From assembly GCA_030704615.1 (NCBI GenBank), contig CM060732.1, positions 53,859,053 through 53,923,052 on the forward strand: a stretch of DNA of 64,000 nt, read 5' to 3'. The DNA is from Takakia lepidozioides (lineage: Eukaryota > Streptophyta > Takakiopsida > Takakiales > Takakiaceae). Shown piece after piece: positions 46,589 through 58,259 of the stretch. Position numbers and translations under genes: made by a program. The notes beneath the pieces were generated by a model. That model made no database searches, was not told the DNA's origin, and was given only the letters and a program-made list of their open reading frames with translations. Each line of letters opens with the position of its first letter. The stretch's first letter is position 1.

Positions 46589-48185
46589 AAAAAGAAAAAA
46601 GAAAAGAAATTAAGCTACAGATCGAAGTTTGACTACTTACATTGAGAAGGGGATGGGCGTTTAGGGGTTAAGAGTGGACATCGGCCATTACAAAATTTTA
46701 TTAGGTAGCCTAAAAAAGGGAAAAATAAACCAACCGGTTTCCTTTCGAAAAAGGCATTAAAAAAAAGAAGATAATTACTGTAACCCAAGATATAAAAATG
46801 ATAATATATCTGAACGGAAAACGTGAACATCGAGGACGAGCGAGTTCCGTTAGCGGTAGTTGGAGGCAGTGGTCGGGAAGGGGGGAGACGGCAGGGGGCG
46901 ACTGGCTGTTTCCGGTGACCTTGAAATCAGCGGGCCGCACCGTTGCCTCCGCTACCACTCCCAGATATTTCCGGCCAAACTATTGACTGGTTTTCCAGCC
47001 GTCAGATGGAGCTGCAGGATGATCCTAGCGGGTCGTTGTGAAAGATGCTGGACTTGGGTGAAAGAAGGCACGACCGTGAACGTCTCTGGCCGATTCCTGC
47101 CACGTACTCCATGACTGGCCGGTCTCCCTCTGCTGGCCCCAGTATTGCGACCTGCTATGTCCGGTCGCTCTCAGCTTGGCGCGCTCCCGCGACCGGCGGT
47201 CAGTAGGGCATGTGACCGGGAGAGCGCGTGGCGTTGCTTTGCCACGCCCGCGTACTAATCTGATTGATTAACTAACAGACTCACTAAGCTAATTTCGAAT
47301 TAAAGTTTAGTAATAACAAACTAAGTTCAAAATTAGCTTAGGGCTTGTAGTTAGTTTAGTTGTAGTTAGTTAGTAAGTTAGTAACTTACTAATCGTCTAA
47401 TAATTAGCCCCCCCACCTGATTACGGTGCTTAATGACAGTGTGATTGGTTATCGGGATCTAATTAGGACAATCAACGGGGCAATCAGGTAGATTCTAAAG
47501 TGTAGGCATATGTTCTGTTCGTTAGGACCGATGAATGATTGATGGATGAACATAATTATGAAGGGACAACAAAGTTAAGAAAATAATGAAATTTCCAGTA
47601 AGGTATCATATTTAAATTAGATGAAATTGAAATTAATGTTTGTTTATTTGTCCAGCTGGTATATTCCATCCTCGTTCATTGATACTTTTTCTGTCTATAC
47701 TTCTTGGATGTTTCTCACAGGTAACTGAAGCCTCAGTTCTGTGAAAAACTTGCAAAGTTACCGAGAATCATCAGCCACTGTCTGCCTCCCTGTTTGAGGT
47801 TTCTTTCTGGTTGGGTTCTTATTGTTACTGTTAAAAGCTAAGAAGGATTTCATGGAGTGCAGAAGCTGACAATAGTCTTGTGTGGATCTTTTTACATAGA
47901 GTTTCTTTAGGGAAAAAGGTCCATATCGGAGACAACATACCTTGATAGTATAGCATTGGAGAGTTAGACAAGACATGCAAGACTAAACAAATGAGATGGT
48001 GGTTCAAGATAAAGGCAAGCCGCCTTAGAGGCCATAAGAGTCTTAAGTCTTGGAATTTTGTTGTAGGCATTGTCTTTACAGTCCGCCACCAGCAATAATG
48101 GGCGCAGAGAGATGAAACAATACATAGACAGAAGGCAGAAAGGGGAAGTAAGAGCTCCGTCTTTGAGGGCATGTTAAGGGGGAGA
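46589..48185. other. No gene recognised; small foldback at 47284-47342
   Basis: Contains CTAAGCTAATTT..GAA paired with its inverted copy AAAATTAGCTTAG about 40 bases on, a possible MITE remnant. Otherwise it holds only low-support frames. Confidence 0.4.
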
Positions 48186-48189
48186 TAGT

Positions 48190-48370
48190 GAGAGAAAGAG
48201 GTGGAGTTTTAAATCCACAGAAAGTCATTAGAAAGCTCAAGTCAATTATCTCTCATTGCAGCTGCTGGGTGCCTGAAGAGATCAATCAGAAGTTCAGATC
48301 ACAGCTTCCTAAACTTCTCATGCTTCTGTCTCCCACTTTCCCATCCCCTGCTCTGAACCAGCATTACACA
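48190..48370. repeat. Dispersed repeat downstream of CHL27
   Basis: Shares with 51880-52010, in the same orientation, the run AAAGTCAT.AGAAAGCT.AAGTCA, TCTCTCATT, AGCTGC.GGGTGCCTGAA and ATCA.T.GGAAGT. Both copies lie 150-360 bases past the stop codon of a minus-strand gene. Confidence 0.55.
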
Positions 48371-48536
48371 TCACCCCCAGCATAAAGACACAAAAACAGT
48401 TATTCAAGCACCCTTAGTGCATGCTGACGCCAGTCTTTCTATAAAACTTGGAAGTTTACTTAGAAATGCAAAGGTTTTGATCCATTGACCATTGGACTGC
48501 ATAAGAACGCTAACTAACTGCCTACAGCAACCCACT

Positions 48537-50554
48537 TTAGTACACAACTTGTGGCTCAAAGTCCACACAGTCCAAAGATCCTGACTCTACAGGGGTCATC
48601 AAGTACATGGCAAGGAGTTCAACAGCAAAGCCGGCAATAAGTGGAACCCTCTGAATTGCCTTTAGGGCATCAGGGGCCTTGCTCTCTCCAATGGCAATAA
48701 GCTTCTGATTAATCTCCACCAGGTGTTCAAGCTTCTGTTCGAAGACTGGGTTCTCCACATCCAACACAGATGGGAATATCCTGGCAGTAGTTTTATTTGT
48801 CTGCACAATCCGTGTAGAAACACCATCTATGTAAGTAAACTAGCACTAGAGAGTGCACTCTCTTGTCAATCACAAAGTCTCAGATCAACAACTTCATTGT
48901 GTCACCACCCCCACCAACTTCATGAGCCCCCAACTGTGGGTGTAGATCACACTTAATGCTCTGCTCAATTGACAACAAGTATTCCAGCAAGTAGGTGGTC
49001 ATGCATTCTGACATAGTGTAGGCCAAAAGGGCTCACCTCAATGATGACATGCATGTCAAATTCCCTGGTGTTCAGACCAATTCCCTCGTAGAAGGCAGTT
49101 CTTTGAACATCATTCAGGTACATTGTCACATAGACCTACAAAATTCTCACAGGCAATATATTAGCCAGTGGGAATTCCATGACCAAGTACACACAGCTTA
49201 CACCATGGCAGTTGAGGAGTGACTTCTTACCAAAAGGCAGAAGAACCGCGACCACAGCTTAGCCTTCCAGTCATTTAGGAACTGTGGTTGTGCCTTCAGC
49301 AAAGCTGAGAAGAAATCTCCGTGACGATTCTCATCTTGACACCAGTTCTCAAAGTACTTGAAAATTGGGTAGCATTGGTACTCGGGGTTTGTCTTCAGGT
49401 GCCTGTAGATGCTAATGTACCTCCAGTACCCGATCTTCTCTGAGAGGTAAGTGGCATAGAAAATGAACTGGGGCTTGAAGAAGGTGTACTTGCGTGCCTT
49501 GGTAAGGAAACCAAGGTCAAGAGCAAGATTGAAATCTGACAAACCCTTGTTTAAAAACCTGCAGTCCACAACTTCTGCAATTAAATGCTGTGCATAAACC
49601 TAGTATGTTCCACCTCCCTTTTCACCTACTGCAAAACAGGGCACCACCCCAACGACCAATGCACACAATTGAGGCAGAGGAAGTATATACGATCAACAAA
49701 GGAAAACACGTTGTTGAACAGTAATGTAAACGACATACAGTCACCTACCCAGCATGACGTGCTTCATCCCTTGACATCAAGGTGAAGATCTCAGCTACAA
49801 CTGGATTTGTCTTCTGCAAAAGCTTGGCAAGTGCTCACCGTTAGCTTCCACGGAGGCCTAATTTTGACAACGAAACATTCAAGCCTCCATCGAATTTCTC
49901 AAGACTGGCGAATATGAAATACAGCCATGCGACAACTTACAATGGAAACATTTCTAAGGTGAGAGAAACTGCCGAGGTCAGCATCCTCCGAGATAGACGT
50001 AAGCTCGGCGAATGGATTACCTTCAATCTCCTTCCGAGTTCTTTGTACAAGAGAAAACCAGAAAACTCCGCAGTGCAGGAGCGCTCAAGAAACTCCACAA
50101 AAATCTGGCGCATGGGGCCCTGCAGCTTTTCAGCAGCTGCCTTGAACTCGGGGTTCCTGACAAAGTGAGTCTGGTTATAGTCTGCTTTGAACTCAGCCGC
50201 CAAGGCCTGGAACTCAGCCTCGTTCAAATTCTTGTTGATCTCCGTGTTGAACAAGCGTTCCATTTCATCAAAATCAGTGGTGTAAAACCGTGGAGTCAAC
50301 AGAGTATCCTTGCTAAGCTCCTTGCTCCCCTTCTTTGGCGCCTCTTTCACATCCGACATCACCACCCTGTGGCCATTAGACACGCCAAACGCCTTCAACG
50401 CAGAACCCGATTGGGTAATCCTGCATTGCCCGGAAGGAAGCGGGGAAAATGCCATCCTTGCTGTGCTCTGCGAGCTCGATCCTGCCCCTGCCTCCAGTGC
50501 CCTGGTTCCTGACACCATAGCAGTCCCCATTGAGCAAGCCGCCATAGCTGCCAT
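48537..50554 (-). CDS. CHL27: Mg-protoporphyrin IX monomethyl ester cyclase, catalytic subunit, chloroplast
   Basis: Di-iron enzyme (CHL27/CRD1, AcsF type) that closes the fifth ring of chlorophyll in an oxygen-dependent step at plastid membranes. Five exons: 50554-50021, 49813-49749, 49558-49231, 49135-49037 and 48800-48537, all GT/AG, giving 429 residues. The start [16 protein letters not shown] opens a Ser/Ala-rich transit peptide of about 60 residues. The mature protein begins near [15 protein letters not shown]. Iron ligands fall in the carboxylate motifs [24 protein letters not shown] (exon 2) and CQDENRHGD (exon 3). The C-terminus ends FEPQVVY, as usual for the plant protein. An upstream in-frame Met (MLEEAW) exists, but the chosen start gives the typical transit peptide. 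No lesion seen. Confidence 0.95.
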
Positions 50555-51342
50555 CTCGGCCCAACCCAACTCGGAAGTCCAAGCCTCCTCAAGCATAAAA
50601 TGTGGGTTCCTCCCAGACGCACAATCCTTCCACTCAGACACTCCGAACACAGGAATTGTAGGCCACAGAAGCGAGCAAGTAATAACTCGAGGCAACACAG
50701 AGAGTAGCCCACAGACAGGATATGTGGACCAATACGGAGGAAGCGCACCCACATTCCATTGGCTCTTGTGGATATGGTGGATCACTCCTAAAAATCCTCA
50801 AATACAGTTCATGAAACTCAGTTAAGACAATTCAGAGTGAGGACACTCTACTTTCGATTAAGTGGGTTTACTTAGGGGTGAAAGATCAGTTCAAATGCCC
50901 TCTATTGAGTGATAAAAGCATTCGATTTAGTTATCATGTCGCCCTTGCAGAATTATACGCTTTGGTGTTTCCAGAGATCTTCCGAATTCATACATAACCT
51001 GTTGGGATACTGTTAATGGCTTAGACAACTCAAAAGACTTCCGAATGAGATTGAGGTGGGGGAAGACTAGGAGATGCAGCCTCAGAGGCTCTGCTATTAA
51101 CTTCAAAATCCTTCAACCTTTGCTTTGGGGAGTGTTGTCTTGGTAAGGTCTGTTTCTTTCGCCAATGAGCAGCACATCGAAGTGGGCACATACAGATGTG
51201 GGGGAAACACAGTAAAGAATACAATGCTGTGAGGCAAGGAAGCGGACACAAGGAAGTGGCTGCAGGTAGGAGCTGCATGCTGAGAGGATTAAAAAGAGGA
51301 GAGAGTGTACAGGGTCCTTTGGTCAGAACAAAAGAAAGAATG

Positions 51343-51870
51343 TGTGTACTCATAAGATGTTTGCCGTAGCTTCGTTGTGGCCATAGACTCCGGGAGGAAC
51401 AAAAGGGAACATTATACTACCTTTGTGAGGGGCTCACTCCAGTAGTGTGACTTTCCTTGATAGAGACAATTAGTTCAGGTTTTCCAGATATCCTTCAGAA
51501 AGCCCTTCACAAAACTTGCTGTGTGTGAGCAGCCCAGCAATTAGACCTCCCCCTCACATAGCCAGGGCTTTAGGCTCAGCCTCAAGATTTTGATGGTTGG
51601 TGAACAGAGGGGCAGGGACCATGTTCTTGACTGTCCTGAAGAGGGTTGCTCTCTGGTGAGAATATCCCCAACAATGTAACTGAAAATGGGTATTGTCTTC
51701 AGGCTGCACGCACATTGGGCAATCACAATCTCTGCATCTGTTTATTGTTCAAGAGTTTCCAGCCCCAAGTTAAGATCTCTGTCTTGTGTCGAGGGTAGGT
51801 AGGCCCTTGAGATCATCCTTACATCCTCACCAATGTCACAGACTGGGAAAAGTTTCAGGGAGAACAAAAG
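51343..51870 (-). mobile_element. LINE 3' end (copy of the 60.3-61.4 kb element)
   Basis: Reverse-strand reading gives DCDCPMCVQPEDNTHFQLHCWGY, a C-x2-C...H...HC finger typical of LINE C-termini. TLFRTVKNMVPAPLFTNHQNLEAEPKALAM and a stop follow. The non-coding 3' tail ends CTTATGAGTACACACATTC, as does the copy on + at 61300. It begins with the GTCTGTGACAT..GATGATCT.AAGGGCCTACCTACCC segment shared with 60662. It lies downstream of the DeSI-like gene. Confidence 0.6.
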
Positions 51871-51879
51871 AGAGAGAGA

Positions 51880-52010
51880 GAGATGATACTAAATCCAAAA
51901 GGAAAGTCATGAGAAAGCTGAAGTCAGTTTTCTCTCATTAACAGCTGCCGGGTGCCTGAACAAATCAATTGGAAGTCCAGAGCACAATAAAACTTTCATC
52001 TCACACTCCT
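51880..52010. repeat. Dispersed repeat downstream of the DeSI-like gene
   Basis: Second copy of the 48190-48370 repeat; preceded by a short GA microsatellite. Confidence 0.55.
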
Positions 52011-52241
52011 TCCAATTGAAGGGCCATCAATTAAGTTTCAATCCCACCCTGAAAAGAATAAATCTGAATTTGAAAGATGATCAAGTCCTAGAGCTGAGGT
52101 GCAAGCTTTGCACCTCTTTGTCTGTGTGCATGTATGTCAGCAGGAAGAGAAAGGGCCACAAGTTGACATGCTTGCATCTTCCCTTGCGCAAAACATTCAG
52201 CAAGAAAGGAGCAAGAGAGAGAGACATGAGAGGTGTCACAA

Positions 52242-53852
52242 TCAGCCCTGACTTGTAGTCACCCCCCCACCAATCCCATGTCTCTGGAGGACCTTTCGTG
52301 CCGCAAGAGCTGCAGCTTCACTTGCTCTCAAGCTGCCTGAGGCCATGATAGCAGCAAACTCCTGGGTGATCTCTTCTTGGACTTTTGCCCGTGTATTACT
52401 CAACGATTCTTTAGCTGCAGTTGCTGGTCCCCCACTCTGCTGTCCTGTAATCTCACCTTTGTCATCACCATCTTCCAGCTTATTCGCTGTTGAGTTGTTC
52501 ACACTGTTGGCTGCCAAAGAAGCATGCATTTTCATGAAAAAAACAAGCTGCCTTCAAAGTCGGAAAGAGCAAAGGTTGCCTTAGCTGCAACTACAGATTC
52601 CAAGTATGTACATAACACAGGGTGCATTGGAAAATGTCCATGCCATAAATAGGGGGTAGTGCAAATGATGAGTACCAGAGAGTTTCAAAGCATCTTGCGG
52701 TGGCACTCTCGCAGCTGAAACAGTAGGGGGGATATTAGCCACAGTCACCACTGATGGAGGGGACGGACGAGGGAATAGACCAGAGGATAATTGCCCTTCA
52801 TCACTTGCAGGACGTGTTGATCTGGATGGGGCTATTGGTGATGGCCACCCTGATGGTAGTTGGATATTAGAGAAGTTGGGCATGGGTTGAGATAGTGCAG
52901 TTGGTTTTGGCACTCCGGGCACTCCTCCATACCGCAATGTAGTCTCCAGATTTTGAATCATAGGCACTGCCAAACACAAGACACAATTACACCCTGCAAA
53001 CTATCTCTTTGCTGTTGAGCACTAAATTAAGTTATGGAAGCAAATGTCTCTTCACCTCCAACATATACCAGAACTACACAACTACCATTTACTCAGATGA
53101 TCATTCAACCACCATCTGCAAGCATTGCATACATTCTGAAAGTACCTGGAAGAAGTACTGGAAGAAGCATTAAAGACAATAGGTTAAGATAAAGACTCAC
53201 TCAGCAAGGCACCCATGGGGCTGTTCATCACTTCTTCCGGCAGTCGAACAATATGTTCTGGGATACCTGCTCCAACCAGAAACTGTGACACCTCATCCGA
53301 AAAGTTATTGCAATTGTGGCGCATAAGGCTGTAGGTCTCCTGTGTATAGCGAGGCTGAATCTCTCGCAAGTACTCTTCAAATATCTCCTTGGGTACCTGG
53401 GTGCGACCCAACTCTGCTACTTGTACTGGTCTCCCGTATGGGCTCTGCCCTATGGGTACAGTTTGAATTCCCCCACCAAAAAAGTATTCGTTCCCAAAAA
53501 CACCCACCCCTGTATGCCTGTACCGATATAAATAAAGAAGTAGGAAGATAGTCAGAGAATGCATCGACAGTACACCATTACAGACTACTACTTTGTAATC
53601 ACTTAGGAGTGGAAAATGGTCAGCCAGCAGGCAAGAGCGCAAAATAAAGATCAGCAATGGAGAATAACCGCACTGTGACCGGTGTAGGGTGGTCCCGGAG
53701 TCAAACACCTGCCAAGAACCCACACAAACTATCCTGTGGATCGCAAGATATTACCAGATGCCTTCAATTGCTTTTCCCAATAAGGATGTAGAAAGCTGTC
53801 GTGCCAATCCTTGGCTTAGGTCGTAGACATAGAGGACCACCTTCTCTCCATC
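52242..53852 (-). CDS. PPPDE/DeSI-like thiol peptidase (deSUMOylating isopeptidase family)
   Basis: Four exons seen: 53852-53755, 53517-53201, 52966-52676 and 52510-52242 (stop), giving 324 residues with consistent phases. The first exon, with the start codon, lies upstream and was not found; the CAG before 53852 is an acceptor. The PPPDE domain has [17 protein letters not shown], the catalytic His in [11 protein letters not shown] (formed across the splice) and the catalytic Cys in [20 protein letters not shown] and [13 protein letters not shown] follow, as in plant DeSI homologues. The C-terminal half is Pro/Ser-rich with a helical end ([37 protein letters not shown]) found in these proteins. 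Likely removes SUMO or ubiquitin from substrates in the cytosol or nucleus. Confidence 0.88.
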
Positions 53853-53979
53853 CTGACCCCAAAAACCTCTCCAAATGTTAAATTCATCACATACACAGCA
53901 GAATATCATTCCCATATTTCTCGTCACTCATAAAATGAAGCATAGCCACTCACTGCTTTTCAGGCCTCATGGATGATAC

Positions 53980-54466
53980 CAGTGTTGGTCTGGTATATAG
54001 GTGATGGACTGGTATAAAATACTGGTATATGCACTGGTATTAGATACCAGACCAGTCTGGTATCATTTGGGAGAATACTGGGTCATATACCAGACCAGGC
54101 TGGTATCAGTTTTTTCATACCAGCCTCAATACCAGTACTTCCCCGCCGTCTTCCTCATTTACTCTGATATGTATACTATATTAATTTATGTGTATATATG
54201 CCTTGTACTTATGTATATTTATTTCTTTATTGATATTGTATTTGTTTTCACTTGATACTTGCTAGTGATAAACTTGTAATTCAAGATGGCTTTGGAATGA
54301 TACCAGAATTGATATCTCGTACCAGCTGGTATTGTGGTCATGATACTCATACTCTTACCAGTATGTAGAGAATTATACATCCACCATTATATAGACCAGA
54401 CTGGTATAATTTTTTTGTGCCAGGACCAGTCTGGTATGCCCTAACACTGATACCAGAACAACACTG
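53980..54466. mobile_element. Non-autonomous hAT MITE with 8-bp target duplication
   Basis: Ends are CAGTGTTGGTCTGGTAT (left) and the inverted CAGTGTTGTTCTGGTAT (right). Flanks GATGATAC (53972-53979) and GATGATAC (54467-54474) are identical, the hAT hallmark. The 487-bp body carries many ACTGGTAT/ATACCAG motifs near both ends and no gene. The first eight bases equal those of the hAT family at 17981 and 21349. Confidence 0.85.
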
Positions 54467-54474
54467 GATGATAC

Positions 54475-56225
54475 CCACTTAAATCATCAAAAAGGGAACT
54501 GGCTAAAATGGTACATTCAGAAAAAATTAAGGCATGCATGCTTCTACAGATTTTCATCAATTGATTCATTCTGAGATACAACAGTAATTTGTATGACTGC
54601 TACTTCCATAAGGGTGCATGCTGGCCCATGTCTCCTTGGCAACAGCCTCCATAACTTCTCAACTAACTTCCCTGATGGAGTCAAGCAACTTGCAATCCCA
54701 AGATCCTCACAACACCGTGCACTCAAACACCATGAGGTGTTCAAGGATCCACCTAAGTGCCAGAATGTTTGATTGCTTGTACCTGAGCCATTAGCTTGCA
54801 GCAAACTGCGGTCCTGTGAGATGATAATCTTTGAAAACGAAAGTGTCTGAACAACACAAAACAAAAGCTCCAGCATGAAAGACAGAACCTCAGAACAAAA
54901 TGCCATTAGAAAACCAACACACACCCAACAAAGCTTGTGAACCATACTTGCATTGCCCTATCTCTAGGTTACAGCCAAAAGATGAAAGTAGAAGCCCCTG
55001 GGAGAAAATGCTTGAGTGGCAAACATCTCATGGCTATTTTCCACCTCCTAGAAAGATAGAAGGAAGATATTAAAAGCTTTCACAGGTAGCTTGACAGCTT
55101 TATCCTGCGAGAGAGACATCTGTAAAGGTCAAAACGACGCACTATTCCCTCAGCAGACGTCACTCGAGGCTGCGGACTGAATGAATGACGTTAGAGTCCT
55201 TCGAGAGAGAGAGAGAGTCCATGCGAAATGAGGCGGATACAGAAAACGTCGTCGCAAGTAAACGCTAATTGGAGGTTCTAAACGGTCGAGGAAAGGGGAA
55301 CACAGCCCAACATCCGTAGCAACTCGAAGCGTATGCAATTTGGATTTGGACGTCAACTAAATGGCTATACACTGCATCGGCTAACACAAGTGTACCAGCG
55401 TTGTGTTCTGACATGAAACACGAGGGAGAAAGGGAGGACCATCACCGGCCCGGCCACAGTGAGAGAGAGAAAAGAAGGAAGCTACCACACAAAGACTTTC
55501 TCCATACTGTTGGATAGAACATCAAAGGCAGCTTTCCAGGCCTAGCCTTTCATAATTCAAAGAGAACGCGGCGAAGTACAACAGTGTAACTCTGTGCAGG
55601 GAAAAAGCCAATGAAATACAGGAACTTCCAGAGAACCATGAGAAAGGACAAGCCGAGTTCCAAGACGGTGCCCCTAACAGAGTGAGGCTATGCCCAGAAA
55701 CAATACTTGACCTGGTTTCTTCAGCCGACAAGATATTCCTTCATACACGAAAATCCCAACACGCTGAAGCTGAAGCTGAAGCACCACACTCGCAGGCACA
55801 TGCAGACCGTCCTAGGAAATCCAACCCAAGCCCAGAGCCTCGAAAACCTACCAGATCACAACCACAGCGACCACGATAGTACTCACAAACTGCGAAGTCT
55901 TGCAGAATCCGAAGACCCTCGACGCTGATCAGCTTCTAGGTCTTCCCCCACCGATCTTCCACAAGAAAGTTCTGGAATTTCAACGACCCAATTCGTGTGC
56001 CTCAAGTATAAAAAAAAAGAGAAGATTCAAACCCGCCCTTGTGTCAACTGTCATGGAAGCTTCCGGATCCACACTCCCATCCGACGCTCACCAAATATCC
56101 CAGGGATCGACGGCTTGAGACTCTTATGTTGTTTTCGTATTTCTGGAATTGAAAAGGAGGCCCTGATCGGCCTCTCACGGATTTGAGATACATATAAGTG
56201 TTATATTATGCACATACGTACCAGT
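54475..56225. other. Upstream region of the DeSI-like gene; no gene resolved
   Basis: The missing first exon of the DeSI-like gene may lie here, but I could not place it. Frames on both strands are short and unmatched. Confidence 0.4.
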
Positions 56226-56227
56226 GT

Positions 56228-56312
56228 TATACCAGTCGCTCAGTTGGATAGTTCGCTGAGTGCCATCCAGCTGACTCTGGGGTCAAATCCTGCCATCCTA
56301 CTACACAGGTAT
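56228..56312 (+). mobile_element. tRNA-derived SINE head (partial)
   Basis: A-box-like TCGCTCAGTTGG (56236) and B box GGGTCAAATCC, with the inter-box run GTGCCATCCAGCTGACTCTGG paralleling GTGCCATCCGGATGACCCTGG of the copy at 46381. The 3' half of the family is missing or diverged. Confidence 0.5.
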
Positions 56313-56950
56313 TGCACTATAGGTATTGATCCATGGTTGTGACTTTGTTGTAGATGGATCCGACCCATAAATGAAACAGTCTGACAACTAAAATGGATGA
56401 CATTGAGAACAAAGAGGGTTGTTTGGATTGACGTTACTATCTATCTGTACCTGTACATCCAAAAGCCGATGTGGGAAATTGCATCATTTATATTAGTTAA
56501 AATAGTATGAATGAACGATTGATGGACTCTCGGAGAGCAGAGTACTGATCTCCAGTCATCCATCCTGCTGCACTAGATTGTGTTATTCCAATTTTCAAAG
56601 CTTTTGAACTATAAATTGAACATGAACGGAAGTCCTATAGGTCCCATAGGTCCCCACAAGTCTGGCACTTTAGATATAATTAACTGGCCAAGTCACAAAC
56701 TTGTATGGGCCCCTTTTTACTAATAAGATCATCCACTGCACAATAGAGCTAATCTCTAAACTTCTGTCTCTTTGAGAGCCATACAAAGCCAACACTAAGC
56801 TCAAATGGCATTCTAAGTTCTGGATATAAACCGGAACTGAAAGAATTTGACTAAAGCAATAAAATGAACAACAAGTTCAATAACAGCTATGTAGATTTCA
56901 TCTCCCTGTGTGGAAACTTCCTCAATCTCTATCAATGTTACATTATTGAT

Positions 56951-57012
56951 CTTTTTTTTTTTTTTTGAAAGGGAAACACCTGGGAGCGACAGCTCACAAA
57001 TCAGGCCCCTTG
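56951..57012 (-). mobile_element. SINE 3' end, 5'-truncated, reverse orientation
   Basis: Reverse reading gives GGGGCCTGATTTGTGAGCTG..GCTCCCAGGTGTTTCCC then an A/T-tract of about 15, matching the 3' end of the SINE at 46381. It lies just past the end of the casein-kinase pseudogene. Confidence 0.6.
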
Positions 57013-57051
57013 ATTGATCTCTAAACCATAAATTGCACACGAAGCCGGCAA

Positions 57052-58250
57052 TCAGTCTTGGCTCAGGATGGAGAAGAACCGGCTGAAAATGGTGAAGCAG
57101 TTTGTTTTCAGTCTTGCAAACTGTTGTTCCTCTGTCCAATCAAACTGGTAATCGAGTTCGAAGCCCTGTCTTGTGAAGAGATCACTAAACAACCTCTTCA
57201 AATATGTATAGTTGGGCGTCTCGTCAAAGCCTAAGGAGCGACAATATTTGAAGTAGTCGGCAAACTCCGGTGGGAATTCTCGCACGATCTCATCTGTTAT
57301 GTTTTTTATCAGCTCATCGTGCCTCTCGATCTTGGTCCACGAAGTACTGGACACCTTCCATGGCAAGCTTCCCATAAGAAAATACATGAGGATATAACCA
57401 AGCGACTCCAAATCATCTCTCCTGCTTTAATTTGCATTACGAATTGGCTCCGTGATGTTTTCTCTGTAGCATATATGTTCGTAACTGATATAATCCCAGT
57501 ATCGAACACCGGAGCCGAAATCAGTGATGTAGACTTTATATTGGGCGTCATAATCCGAAGGCGGCCCCATGAGTATGTTTTCAGGTTTGAGATTTATATG
57601 AATGACACGATTTCCATGCACGGCTTCCAATCTGTCAATCAGCTGATCTGCAAGCATCAGAACAGTTTTCAACGAAAACTTCCCATTGCAAAATTTGAGC
57701 AAGTCGGCCAGACTCGGCCCCAATAACTCGAAAACCTTGACATGGTAGTCCCCTTCTGGAGCAGACCATATTGTCTTTGCTATCCCATTCAAGCCCTTCA
57801 ACAACATGTACATTCTAGCCTCGTTCAACAATTTGGACTGGTTGCCGTCCAAATACTTTCCAGGATTCTTCTTCAGACGCTCCAGTTTGATTGCGTATAT
57901 ATATCGCCAGTTTCAAATATGGGTACCGCATAGAACTCACCAGAATCATCTTTCCCAATTTTCGGCCCAAGCCTGTACTTCTTGGCCACCAATGTTGGTC
58001 TAACACCTTCAGAACCATACATCCCCGCCTGTACTTTACTCACACCCTGCAACAACCCCTCCCGGAGATCTGAGGAGAATGAAGAAAGCCAGCGTGACGA
58101 GGTTACACTGAAGATCTGCATGAGTACCAGAGCTCCTTCTCTACTTCTACAATCTGCTGCTTCTAATATGCTACTACAATCAACGTGCAGGTGGGTGTCT
58201 TGCCAAAGCTTGCTCCTTGCTGCTAGCGCCTGTCGTGCGTCTAACTGCAT
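57052..58250 (-). pseudogene. Casein kinase 1-like processed pseudogene
   Basis: A CK1-type kinase domain without introns, where plant CK1 genes normally have many. Order: KKYRLGPKIGKDDSGEFYA, a 2-base frame slip in a TA run (57894-57905), then AIKLE with the ATP-binding Lys. ELLGPSLADLLKFC, HINLKPENILMG, ITDFGSGVRYWD and YICYRENITEP follow. The frame then hits TAA (57427-57429), and about 8-12 codons before SRRDDLESLGYILMYFLMGSLPW are missing. The rest, to DYQFDWTEEQ, is in frame and ends near 57052. HRD is changed to H-I-N (57592-57600), so the catalytic Asp is lost. The intronless form suggests retroposition. Not expected to be active. Confidence 0.8.
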
Positions 58251-58259
58251 CCAAGCCAG

